A DNA stretch of 64,000 nucleotides from assembly GCF_000159355.1 (NCBI RefSeq), contig NZ_GG670121.1:332358-396357 (forward strand), read 5' to 3'. Origin of the DNA: Lactobacillus johnsonii ATCC 33200 (GTDB lineage Bacteria; Bacillota; Bacilli; Lactobacillales; Lactobacillaceae). A program made the translations under genes and the position numbers. Position 1 is the stretch's first letter. The number at the start of each line of letters is the position of its first letter. The notes under the pieces were generated by a model. That model was not told where the DNA came from. It worked only from the letters and a program-made list of their open reading frames with translations, and ran no database searches. Positions 25,456-33,316 of this stretch are shown one piece after another.

Positions 25456-26114
25456 TTAATTGTCAAACATCTCATTAATTGTTTGGATCAAAGTAGCTAG
25501 TTCATATTTTTGTAAAGCAGATTTTGCCTCATCAATTGTTTGATCTATCTTAGACTCATCCATTGATAGAAATGTTGACATAAAAGTTTTTACCATTATA
25601 TCAGAAATTTGATCTGCATCTAAATCCAATTCAGCACGTTTTATGTATAAACTTCCGCCAGCTGTGACAATAAAGTTTAAGCCAATCTGAACCTGACGGT
25701 CACTTCCAAGATCATGCTTAACCCCTTCATTTCTAAGCCAATCGTCAAGAATTTGACTCCAGCAATCTAAGGAATCACTATCACTTAAAATACTTTTAAC
25801 TACACGCTCTACTCCTTCATCTTGAATACCTTGTTCTAAAATTAAATAAATAAAAATTTTCATTTTAGAATATGTATTTAATTCTTTAAAATCAGTCGCA
25901 TTTAAACTCTTTAACACAGCGGTCATAAAGTTGGTAACAATTTCTGTAATTAACAAATTTTTATGTGGGTAGTAAGATTGGAGCAATGATTTAGAAATCC
26001 CGACTTATCTGCAATCATTTGCAGCGATACATTCTCCATCCCTCTCTTTTTCAGAAGGATAAAAGTATTGCGTAATATTTCATGCCGTCTTACTAAATTT
26101 TTTTGTCTTGCCAT
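25456..26114 (-). pseudogene. TetR-family regulator with a single-base frameshift
   Basis: The ATG at 26114 opens MARQKNLVRRHEILR...NVSLQMIADKSG, a TetR helix-turn-helix, but the frame is lost at a GGG run (25999-26001 on the plus strand). One extra G restores the continuation GISKSLLQSYYPHKNLL and the intact C-terminal domain to 25456. The total of 659 bases is one short of 220 codons, consistent with a 1-nt deletion in a G4 run. Without the HTH the rest is inactive. A sequencing error in a homopolymer is the alternative. It sits in front of the membrane protein it likely repressed. Confidence 0.8.
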
Positions 26115-26243
26115 ATCTTTTTCCTCGTACTATTTATTCTATTCCTATACAGTATAGCGTTTTCATAGTGTTAATTACAATTATTATACCAAGTACTATT
26201 ACTAATAACGAATTAGGATTTATTTTTTTAAATTAATCCTATA

Positions 26244-26274
26244 TAAAAAACTGACGCTTTGTCCGTCAGTTTCT
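26244..26274 (-). terminator. Terminator of the amino-acid permease gene
   Basis: AAACTGACG pairs with CGTCAGTTT (26248-26272) around a 7-base loop, with a T run on the minus-strand side. It follows the permease stop at 26280. Confidence 0.85.
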
Positions 26275-26279
26275 TCTCA

Positions 26280-27629
26280 CTATTTACTTTTTCTTCTCTC
26301 TAAAAGAGTATAGCTTAAGGCTAAAGCTAAAATAAAAATAATTGAAATAATCAATGGTAGTCTAGTTGCTGGAATTAAAGCTAATATTACTAAAATTACT
26401 AAATAAAAAATTATTGTAATCCAGCTCGTTATCGGAAAACCGGGCATTCTAAACTTGCCAAGTTGTCCCTTATTTTCTGCTCGATACTTCAAGTGAGTCC
26501 ACATAATGATTATCCAAACCATAATAAAGTTAATTGTTGAAACACTAGAAATAATATCAAAAACTTGAGCCGGCATAATATAGTTAAGAATTACTACAAT
26601 GAATAGAATCAAAGATGAAAATGTTAAGGCCTTATTCGGAACAGCCTTTTTACTTAACTTGCCGAATCTCTTAGGTGCATTATTGCCTCGAGATAAAGCA
26701 TATAAAGATCTACTAGTTGAAAAAATTGCACTATTTGTTGCCGACATTGCTGCTGTTAAAACAACAAAGTTTAAAATTCCGGCAGCGGCTGGAATACCAA
26801 TTGCTCCAAAAACTTGTACAAACGGACTTGTTGTAGTAACAATCTTATTCCATGGATAAACTGCCATAATAGCAATCATCGAGCCAACATAAAATAATCC
26901 AATTCTAACTGGCAAAGTATTTATTGCCTTGGGGATATCTTTGTCAGGATTAGCTGTTTCACCAGCTGTCAGTCCAACAATTTCAATTCCTACAAAAGCA
27001 AAAACTACCATCTGGAATGACTTCAGAAAGCCCCAGGATCCTGTTGGAAAAAAGCCACCATAGTTTACCAAATTACTTAGAGAAACGGTTCTAGAATCGA
27101 TTTTAGTATGCATAATTAAAAGAATTAGTCCGGTAATGATCAAAGCTAAGATAGCTAAAACTTTAATCATTGAAAACCAACTCTCAAGCTCTCCAAATAG
27201 ACCCACATTAACCATGTTAACTAACATTAACAAAATGATAATCACTAATGGTCCGACCCATTGAGGCAGATTTTTAAACCAATATTTTAAATAGATTCCC
27301 GTTGCAGTTAAGTCAGCCATCGCTAAACTAAGCCAGCATAGCCAGTAAGTCCATCCCGCAACAAATTCCATTCTATTTCCAAGATATTTTTTTACTGATT
27401 CAATAAATGAATGTTGCTCAGGATCAGCTAAAATTAATTCTCCTAAAGCTCTCATCATAAAAAAGCTAATAATACCAACGATCAAATAAGATAAGATAAT
27501 TGATGGACCAGCACTTTGAATAGCTGTACCAGACCCTAAAAATAATCCAGTTCCGATCGCTCCACCAATTGCAATCATTGTTACATGACGGCTCTTAAGT
27601 GACCTTTTTAGCTTCTCCTTTTCATCCAA
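26280..27629 (-). CDS. APC-family amino acid permease
   Basis: The 449-residue protein has twelve predicted membrane segments and the amino-acid-transporter start SLKSRHVTMIAIGGAIGTGLFLGSG cut here to RHVTMIAIGGAIGTGLFLGS, with GAIGTGLF as substrate-backbone loop. Other family features are FVGIEIVGLTAGET (about 217-230) and a Tyr-Ser-rich SRSLYALSRGNNAPKRF. It is a proton-coupled amino-acid importer of the AAT group; the substrate is not evident. It is monocistronic, with a strong promoter and a terminator-like hairpin in its 5' untranslated region. Confidence 0.9.
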   Translation of the reverse strand: MDEKEKLKRSLKSRHVTMIAIGGAIGTGLFLGSGTAIQSAGPSIILSYLIVGIISFFMMRALGELILADPEQHSFIESVKKYLGNRMEFVAGWTYWLCWLSLAMADLTATGIYLKYWFKNLPQWVGPLVIIILLMLVNMVNVGLFGELESWFSMIKVLAILALIITGLILLIMHTKIDSRTVSLSNLVNYGGFFPTGSWGFLKSFQMVVFAFVGIEIVGLTAGETANPDKDIPKAINTLPVRIGLFYVGSMIAIMAVYPWNKIVTTTSPFVQVFGAIGIPAAAGILNFVVLTAAMSATNSAIFSTSRSLYALSRGNNAPKRFGKLSKKAVPNKALTFSSLILFIVVILNYIMPAQVFDIISSVSTINFIMVWIIIMWTHLKYRAENKGQLGKFRMPGFPITSWITIIFYLVILVILALIPATRLPLIISIIFILALALSYTLLERRKSK

Positions 27630-27652
27630 TTTTATAGTCCTCCCTTAAAGAC

Positions 27653-27692
27653 AAAAATGCCTCTAGTATTTAACATATACTAGAGACATTTC
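27653..27692 (-). promoter_or_regulatory. Attenuator-like hairpin in the permease leader
   Basis: On the minus strand GTCTCTAGTAT pairs with ATACTAGAGGC and is followed by ATTTTTG, 24 bp before the permease start. It lies downstream of the predicted promoter (27750-27777), so transcripts would meet it before the gene. An operator-like near-palindrome TAGTCAATTAATTGGCTA (27718-27735) lies at the 5' end of the leader. I find no known riboswitch or T-box consensus in the roughly 90-nt leader. Confidence 0.6.
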
Positions 27693-27749
27693 TTTTTATG
27701 AAATTAAAATTCTTGTATAGTCAATTAATTGGCTATTTTATTTGTTTGT

Positions 27750-27777
27750 ATTATAACTTGCATGAGAAAATTGTCAA
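27750..27777 (-). promoter_or_regulatory. Promoter of the amino-acid permease gene
   Basis: On the minus strand a perfect TTGACA (27777-27772), a 16-bp spacer and a perfect TATAAT (27755-27750). It places the transcript start near 27743, giving a leader of about 115 nt. Confidence 0.85.
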
Positions 27778-27860
27778 ATTATGTCTGGAAGGCTAGTCAT
27801 GATTTTAAGGATATATTTAATTAGATTTTACTCTTAATTAAATATAAATGTTCAAACACA

Positions 27861-27898
27861 AAAAGACTGGTCTCAGCTATAAACCAAGATCAATCTTT
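27861..27898 (-). terminator. Terminator of prs
   Basis: On the minus strand AAAGATTGATCTTGG pairs with CTGAGACCAGTCTTT using G-U pairs, followed by TTTTTG. It lies 27 bp after the prs stop. Confidence 0.75.
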
Positions 27899-27924
27899 TC
27901 TTAAATATTAAATTTTAATTTGAA

Positions 27925-28914
27925 TTAGCCTTGAATTCTGTTTTGTTCATCAAAAATTTGGTGAATGGACTTATCGTTGTAAATGTAATCAATACCTTTA
28001 GCAAGTAAACGTGCTACAGATAAACGAACCATTCTATCTGGGTACTTCTTGTGCTTAATAGTATCAGTTACTACGATTTGTTCTACTGGCAATTCGTTCA
28101 ATACATCGATCGCATTTTGAGAAAGTAGTGCGTGAGTTGCAGCAACATAAACCTTCTTAGCACCGGCAGCTAAGACTGATCTAGTTGAAGAAGCAACTCT
28201 AGAACCAGTATCAATCAAGTCATCAACGATAATGACTGTCTTGTCTTTAACGTCTCCAATCATATCATGAGCTTCTGCGTCATAACGTGCACCGCGTTGA
28301 TCAACAATAGCAATTGGAGCATCGAAGTATGAACCAAAAGTACGTGCAAGTTTTGCACCAGAGTGATCAGGAGAAACAACTACTACATCATCATTTTCCT
28401 TACTTGCAATACCATTATCTAAGAAGTATTGAGCTAAAATTGGCATCGCATGTAAGTGATCAACTGGGATATTGTAGAAACCTTGAATTTGAGATGCATG
28501 TAAATCAACTGCAATTAAATCATCAATATCAGTCAATTGAAGCAAGTTAGCCAATAATTTTGCAGTAATTGGTTCACGTGAACGATTCTTAGTATCTTGA
28601 CGAGAATATGCCATATAAGGAATTACTACGTTAACAGAGTGAGCAGATGCACGATGTAAAGCATCCAATACAATCATTAATTCCATGAAGTTTTCATTCA
28701 CAGGATCTTGAATAGATTGAATTACGTAGACATCACAACCTCTAACACTTTCTGTAATGTTTACTTGAATTTCTCCATCACTAAAGTGTTGAACAGCAGT
28801 TTCAAGTAATGGCTTATCTAAAGCAGCCGCAATTCTTTCTGCTAGAGCTTGGTTTCCACCAAGTCCGATTAATTTCATTGGGTGCAACATTTCGTGCAAT
28901 TCTTCTTTTTTCAT
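27925..28914 (-). CDS. prs: Ribose-phosphate pyrophosphokinase (PRPP synthase)
   Basis: This enzyme makes PRPP from ribose-5-phosphate and ATP for purine, pyrimidine, NAD and His/Trp synthesis. The 329-residue protein shows the class I signatures: FSDGEIQVNITESVRG, DPVNENFMELMIVLDAL, the flexible-loop/metal region VVVSPDHSGAKLAR, and the PRPP loop TVIIVDDLIDTGSR. Compared with class I enzymes it has a few unusual residues in the RYA-RQD region (IPYMAYSRQDTKNRSREPITAKL), where the RQD motif is intact. It is monocistronic between a leader and a terminator and should be cytoplasmic. Confidence 0.94.
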   Translation of the reverse strand: MKKEELHEMLHPMKLIGLGGNQALAERIAAALDKPLLETAVQHFSDGEIQVNITESVRGCDVYVIQSIQDPVNENFMELMIVLDALHRASAHSVNVVIPYMAYSRQDTKNRSREPITAKLLANLLQLTDIDDLIAVDLHASQIQGFYNIPVDHLHAMPILAQYFLDNGIASKENDDVVVVSPDHSGAKLARTFGSYFDAPIAIVDQRGARYDAEAHDMIGDVKDKTVIIVDDLIDTGSRVASSTRSVLAAGAKKVYVAATHALLSQNAIDVLNELPVEQIVVTDTIKHKKYPDRMVRLSVARLLAKGIDYIYNDKSIHQIFDEQNRIQG

Positions 28915-28996
28915 TAATTTGCCCTTCCTTGTAAAATTAACAGCTATTCTTATTATAACGAAAAATTCCTATTTTGCTCTACTTTTCAGCTGTAGA

Positions 28997-29359
28997 TTAT
29001 AAATGATTATTTTCAGCTGCCTTAATTTGATCTAAACGACCAACAACATAAGTATAAAAATCTTCTGCATCTTGTGGGTTTGTATTTTCAAAAGCACGTA
29101 AAATAATGGCTAGCTCGTCTTTCCCCATTTGATGTAAGGTGGCAGTTTGATAAAGCATGGGATTATCTCCCTTAGGTACTAATTTTAGAAAGCCGTTAAT
29201 TAATAGATGTGCTTTTTTATAAACTACTGCTTGCAGACTATGAATATCTAACACTACTTCACGCTTACCTAAAAATAAAGGTCCTGTATGCTTCACAGTA
29301 ATCTTATCTCCCTCTACTACCATTTCTCCATTCATTCCCTGCACTACTATTTCTTTCAT
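28997..29359 (-). CDS. Small conserved protein with PH-like fold, unknown function
   Basis: The 120-residue soluble protein begins KEIVVQGMNGEMVVEGDKITV and contains a GPLFLGKREVVLDIHSLQAV strand pattern typical of small PH-like/DUF4429-like bacterial domains, then an acidic helical C-terminus. I cannot assign a role. The ATG follows GAGGATAAGGATT at usable spacing. It lies between prs and the hydrolase gene on the same strand, with 86 bp to the hydrolase terminator, so it is probably its own unit. Confidence 0.75.
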   Translation of the reverse strand: MKEIVVQGMNGEMVVEGDKITVKHTGPLFLGKREVVLDIHSLQAVVYKKAHLLINGFLKLVPKGDNPMLYQTATLHQMGKDELAIILRAFENTNPQDAEDFYTYVVGRLDQIKAAENNHL

Positions 29360-29429
29360 AATCCTTATCCTCTGCCTCGTTAATTTATACTTTATATATT
29401 AATTCTATCTGATTTAAGTACAAAAAGAA

Positions 29430-29457
29430 AAAGAGGACTAGTAAACTAGTCCTCTTT
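29430..29457 (-). terminator. Terminator overlapping the end of the hydrolase gene
   Basis: AAGAGGACTAGT pairs perfectly with ACTAGTCCTCTT around a 2-base loop. The TAG stop of the hydrolase gene (29446-29448) lies inside the stem, so the last codons double as the terminator arm. Confidence 0.9.
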
Positions 29458-30108
29458 ACAAAAAGCTTTAATTAAATCTAATAATTTTAAGCTATGAACA
29501 ACATAACTGTAGTGAGTTTGACGCGGCATTAAGACTAAGCGACAATTAGGTAATAATTGACTATACCAACGAACATGTTCGACTTTAACCCAATCTCTTT
29601 CTCCAACTACACATAGAGTAGGAGTTTTTATTCGCTTTAGTGTTTCAACAGGGATATGACTTTCTCTTAAAGCAACCTTACTATCTCGATCCCCTTTAAA
29701 AAATCCACGAATTGTATTAGCAGCAATATGTTTTGCGTTCACACCATTTCCATTAACATAAGTACCTGCAACTATTACTTTAGAAACTAATTCTGGAGCT
29801 TGCGCAGCTAAAGAAAGGGCTACTAAACCACCGGAGCCAAAACCTAAGATATATGGTTTATCTAACTTAAGTGCGTTAATAAAGGCCCGTAAGTCTTCTA
29901 CTTCTGTTTGATAGTGTTCACTAGCCTCTCCTTCACTTAGTCCATGACCACGCATGTCAGGAACTACCACAGTATAATATAAAGAAAGAGGCGCAACTAG
30001 CTTATCAAAGATCCCACCGTCTTGATGATGTCCATGCAATAAAATTAAGGGATGTCCTTTACCTAATTTTTGATAGTAAATTTTTACCCCATTAACTTTT
30101 ACTTTCAT
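29446..30108 (-). CDS. Alpha/beta-hydrolase
   Basis: This 220-residue cytoplasmic protein has the oxyanion motif LHGHHQDG (about 24-31), DMRGHGLSEGEA, the nucleophile elbow GFGSGG with its Ser near residue 94 and a C-terminal His in RQTHYSYV, so the triad is complete. The pattern is that of small esterases and C-C hydrolases without a lid domain. No substrate is evident. It is 25 bp downstream of the glycosyltransferase gene and probably co-transcribed with it. Confidence 0.83.
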   Translation of the reverse strand: MKVKVNGVKIYYQKLGKGHPLILLHGHHQDGGIFDKLVAPLSLYYTVVVPDMRGHGLSEGEASEHYQTEVEDLRAFINALKLDKPYILGFGSGGLVALSLAAQAPELVSKVIVAGTYVNGNGVNAKHIAANTIRGFFKGDRDSKVALRESHIPVETLKRIKTPTLCVVGERDWVKVEHVRWYSQLLPNCRLVLMPRQTHYSYVVHSLKLLDLIKAFCKED

Positions 30109-30132
30109 ATTGATTCCTTTAGTTGTAAGTTC

Positions 30133-30963
30133 TTATAAATCTTGATGGTCAAAATCGCTTAAAGATGCCTTTTTAGCGATATTTTTACTTTCCTTTTGAG
30201 CCTCACGCTCTGCCATCAAACTTTTAATAATTTGGCGCCAAACCCGATAATTTGCTCTAAAATTATCAGGTATTTTCTTTGGATTAAGGTCGTGAACCAT
30301 GCTATCTGCTCGCTGCCAATAATGATAATAAGGCGTTGAGCTATAGTAAAAGCCATTAGTCAAAGACACATATTTAACATTGAAAATCTGATCTTCCATG
30401 AATGCCAGATCTTCTACAAATCGCAAGTGATACTTTTTAATGATGCTAATTTTGTATCCCTTATTCCAGGTATAACCCTTAACAGGGGACCCAAATACAC
30501 TAGTCATCTTTAAATAAGCCTCTCTTTTGTCAATTAGCCCACCACTTTGCTTGTTTCCTACAGGATGACTCTCATGACGTTTTTCTGAATCAATCCAAAA
30601 ACCACAAGAAACAATATCAACATCTGGATGCTCACCAAAGGCTCTGATAAAGTAGGCAGTATAGCCTGAATCTACCCAATCATCCCCATCATGAAAAGTA
30701 AAATATGGTGTAGTTACGTGAGTCATTCCAACATTTCTAGCGTCAGAAAGCCCTCCATTTTTCTTATTAATAATATCAAAATAAAGAAACCGATCCCGGT
30801 ATGACTCGGCTATTTCACGAGTTCTATCCTTTGATCCGTCATTAACAATTAGTAATTTAAAATTTCTATCTTTTTGTTTAGCTAAAGCGTCAAGTGCCCG
30901 ACCTAAATACTTTTCCATATTGTAGACGGGCATAATTACCGTTAACATTGGCTGGCGTAACAC
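30133..30963 (-). CDS. Family 2 glycosyltransferase (GT-A)
   Basis: The 276-residue protein opens with the GT2 signature LTVIMPVYNMEKYLGRAL, has the nucleotide-sugar and metal motifs NDGSKDRT and HDGDDWVDSG, and a NKGYKISIIKKYHLRF stretch seen in cell-wall and teichoic-acid glycosyltransferases. No membrane segment is evident, so it is probably membrane-associated through its basic C-terminal part. It is first of a two-gene unit with the hydrolase. Acceptor and sugar are unknown; a cell-surface polysaccharide or wall teichoic acid is the likely product. Confidence 0.87.
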   Translation of the reverse strand: MLRQPMLTVIMPVYNMEKYLGRALDALAKQKDRNFKLLIVNDGSKDRTREIAESYRDRFLYFDIINKKNGGLSDARNVGMTHVTTPYFTFHDGDDWVDSGYTAYFIRAFGEHPDVDIVSCGFWIDSEKRHESHPVGNKQSGGLIDKREAYLKMTSVFGSPVKGYTWNKGYKISIIKKYHLRFVEDLAFMEDQIFNVKYVSLTNGFYYSSTPYYHYWQRADSMVHDLNPKKIPDNFRANYRVWRQIIKSLMAEREAQKESKNIAKKASLSDFDHQDL

Positions 30964-31085
30964 GGCGTCTGCCTCCTTTTGCTTATGATTATAACATCTT
31001 AATACTTATTTACATAATTCAGTTAACTATTTAGGTTATAATATAGCCATCAAATGAGTATATTTCATAAGGAGAAAATTTTATT

Positions 31086-32054
31086 ATGAAAAAAATACTG
31101 ACTACACTTGTTGCTATCTTATCAAGTGGAATCTTAGGGCTAAGTGCCATTACTAATACTAAAACTGCTAAAGCCGATGATAATGACACTCCTGTTGTAA
31201 CATTAGGTACATCCCTGACTGCCTCTCAAAAACAAGGCACGATTGATACCTTAACCCAATCATTAAATGACGCTAATTATACTACCATTACCATTACTGG
31301 ATCCGATCTTGTAAAATACCTTAATCCGTCTGGTTATGACTTTACTGATAACTCCGGCGTTTGGTCTAGTGCCATGGTTCAAAAGACTAGCTCTGGTAGT
31401 GGTATTAATGTTCATATTTTACCTTATAACGGTCATAATAACATTACAACTATTACAGCTAACCAATATAAAAATGCAGCCCTAACTGCCGGAATATCTG
31501 ATGCAGATATTTATGTAACTTCTGCTACTCCCATTGATGGATCAGGTGCTTTAGCCGGTGTTTATGCAGCCTATGCCAAAAATGGTGATTCTTTGAACCA
31601 AAAGCAAATTAATGCGGCACAAACTGAAATGAACACTTTGAGCAAAATTACTAGCCAAAATAAAGGTAAAGACGGCTACTCGGATGCTCAATTAAATAAT
31701 GCAGTTGCTGGTGCTAAAAAAGAAATGGCTAAGCAAGGTCAAAATATTTCTGATAGCCAAGTTAGAGATATTGTTAACAATCAAATTAACATTAACCACC
31801 TTGGTGACACTATTACTAACAATCAAAAAGAACAAATTATCAATGTTCTAATCAAAGTTAAAAATTCCGGTGCCTTAAAGGATAAGAATTTCCAACAACA
31901 AGCTAGCCAATTAACTGATCAAATTCAATCAGGGGCTAAAAACATTTTTTTAAAATTTAATACTCCAGAAACTAGAAATTGGTTCCAAAAACTAATCGAT
32001 TCTATCGTTAGCTGGTTCAGAGGTATCTTTGGCGGTGCAATTATCTTAAACTAA
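31086..32054 (+). CDS. Secreted DUF1002 (YpuA-like) protein
   Basis: The 322-residue protein has a signal peptide (MKKILTTLVAILSSGILGLSAI, processed near the KTAKA-DDN site at about 30), then the DUF1002 region with VTLGTSLTASQKQGTIDTLTQ and ITVTSATPIDGSGALAGVYA-like wording seen here as VTSATPIDGSGALAGVYAAY. The C-terminus carries a hydrophobic segment (WFRGIFGGAIILN) that may stay with the membrane. The family is common in Firmicutes and has no established activity. A good AAGGAG lies 9-10 bp before the ATG. Its 3' untranslated region runs antisense to a predicted small RNA. Confidence 0.85.
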   Translation: MKKILTTLVAILSSGILGLSAITNTKTAKADDNDTPVVTLGTSLTASQKQGTIDTLTQSLNDANYTTITITGSDLVKYLNPSGYDFTDNSGVWSSAMVQKTSSGSGINVHILPYNGHNNITTITANQYKNAALTAGISDADIYVTSATPIDGSGALAGVYAAYAKNGDSLNQKQINAAQTEMNTLSKITSQNKGKDGYSDAQLNNAVAGAKKEMAKQGQNISDSQVRDIVNNQININHLGDTITNNQKEQIINVLIKVKNSGALKDKNFQQQASQLTDQIQSGAKNIFLKFNTPETRNWFQKLIDSIVSWFRGIFGGAIILN

Positions 32055-32062
32055 AATCTAAG

Positions 32063-32145
32063 AAAAAAAAGACGACTACTTTGTAGTCGTCTCCGTCGTC
32101 AAAACTAGTACCTGCGTGCGTCCTAGTCTTTCACTTATTATTATA
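32063..32145 (-). ncRNA. Predicted small RNA with its own promoter and terminator
   Basis: On the minus strand a TATAAT (32145-32140) begins a 19-bp segment identical to that before the 61-aa gene (32444-32461). About 55 bp later GACGACTACAAAGTAGTCGTC forms a perfect 9-bp hairpin with 8 T residues (32091-32063), a terminator only for the minus strand. No gene lies between. The predicted 65-75-nt transcript has a second possible stem (ACTAG/CTAGT) around GACGCACGCAGG. It is antisense to the DUF1002 3' end. The -35 box is poor (weak TTGATG at 19 bp). Confidence 0.5.
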
Positions 32146-32164
32146 GCAACTACTAAAAAAAGTG

Positions 32165-32203
32165 CATCAAAAAAAGTCTGCAAAATTGCAGACTTTTTTT
32201 TGA
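32165..32203. terminator. Bidirectional terminator between DUF1002 and the 61-aa gene
   Basis: AGTCTGCAA pairs with TTGCAGACT around a short A/T loop, flanked by an A run on the left and eight T on the right. It ends DUF1002 transcription on the plus strand and the 61-aa gene on the minus strand. Confidence 0.9.
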
Positions 32204-32227
32204 TTTAGCAAGCGGATTTTTTAATAA

Positions 32228-32413
32228 TTAGTTTGTTTCAGTTGACTCAGTAGTTTCAGTCGAATTTTCAGTACTATCATCAGATTCTCCATCTTCAAAC
32301 TCTGGTTCTTCGTCTTCAACTACATCTTCGCCACTATTATTGTTTTTATCTATAAGCTTCTTGGTTACAGCAGCTGCTGCACCAATACCAACTACTTTAA
32401 AGAACTTTTTCAT
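32228..32413 (-). CDS. Small acidic protein with hydrophobic N-terminus (61 aa), unknown function
   Basis: The ATG at 32413 follows GAGGTGATATT, a good ribosome site. The N-terminal 20 residues (MKKFFKVVGIGAAAAVTKKL) are a basic, Ala/Val-rich helix that could touch the membrane. The rest is extremely acidic and Ser/Thr-rich (Glu, Asp, Ser, Thr repeats). I do not recognise a family. A TATAAT -10 box at 32456-32461 is shared in sequence with the small-RNA promoter nearby. Low-complexity tails of this type occur in many lactobacillus small proteins. Confidence 0.7.
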   Translation of the reverse strand: MKKFFKVVGIGAAAAVTKKLIDKNNNSGEDVVEDEEPEFEDGESDDSTENSTETTESTETN

Positions 32414-32496
32414 AATATCACCTCATTTAAATTGGTTTATGCGCTTTCACTTATTATTATAGTCTCTCTTAGTGATATTAAGAATTTTTGAACTTT

Positions 32497-33228
32497 CTAT
32501 TTCATTTGATCCATATATTTATTGAGCTCGTGATCAACGAAATTATTTCCTTGATTGTCAGCATGTCCCTTGGTCCAGCTAAATTCACTGTCAGAAAAGT
32601 GTCCCAATAAACTATCTAATTTCTTCCATTCAGAAGCATTAATCAAAGGTCCATTTGATCTCTTCCAGCCACGCTTCTTCCAGCCCTCAATCCAGTGTTT
32701 ATTGATTCCGTTTAAAACATATTGTGAATCTAAAACAAACAATAAGTGCTTGTTATTGAATTTTAGCTCAATTAATTTTTCCAGTGCATTGATTAGTCCG
32801 AGTAGCTCCATTTTATTATTTGTGGCACCAAATTCTCCCCCAGAACCATATGTACGTCTATTATCCCATTCAATTAAATAAGCCCAAGCTGCTTTATCGG
32901 TCTCATTGACATGACCGCCTTTATGAACACCAGTATTTCGAGATCCTCCATCAGTGTAAATAGTGGCAAAATAGTCAGCCGAAGTCTTAGAGTTGTCTTG
33001 AGATGCTCCACTAGCTGACTTAATTTTTTTAATTGCATTACTTAAAGAATCTTCTTTAACAATATCAGGTTGTGTTTCCTTATTCCAATCTAGATATTCA
33101 GTTGCATCAGTGATTTTTTCAAAAGATTTATATTCTGCACCAGAGAATCCATCTACTTGCTTTTTAGCATCTTCCCATGTTCGATAAACACCTGGTGTGC
33201 GGCCATTTTTTACTGCGTAGTATTTCAT
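32497..33228 (-). CDS. Ribonuclease HI with viroplasmin-like N-terminal domain
   Basis: ATG at 33228 follows AAAGGAATAATT and gives 243 residues; the open frame extends further upstream but without a ribosome site. An N-terminal RNA/DNA-hybrid-binding viroplasmin domain (about 1-50; KYYAVKNGRTPGVYRTWEDA) precedes an RNase HI domain (about 95-243). The catalytic D-E-D-D set is visible: IYTDGGSRN, NNKMELLGL, VLDSQYVLN and GNNFVDHEL. It removes RNA from hybrids such as primers and R-loops. It is divergent to the DUF915 gene. Confidence 0.93.
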   Translation of the reverse strand: MKYYAVKNGRTPGVYRTWEDAKKQVDGFSGAEYKSFEKITDATEYLDWNKETQPDIVKEDSLSNAIKKIKSASGASQDNSKTSADYFATIYTDGGSRNTGVHKGGHVNETDKAAWAYLIEWDNRRTYGSGGEFGATNNKMELLGLINALEKLIELKFNNKHLLFVLDSQYVLNGINKHWIEGWKKRGWKRSNGPLINASEWKKLDSLLGHFSDSEFSWTKGHADNQGNNFVDHELNKYMDQMK

Positions 33229-33316
33229 AATTATTCCTTTCTTCATTTGCTCTAACCTATAAAATGTTAGAATAATTTTAACGCTAAAATTACAAAGAAA
33301 GAAGGGAGGAAATAGA

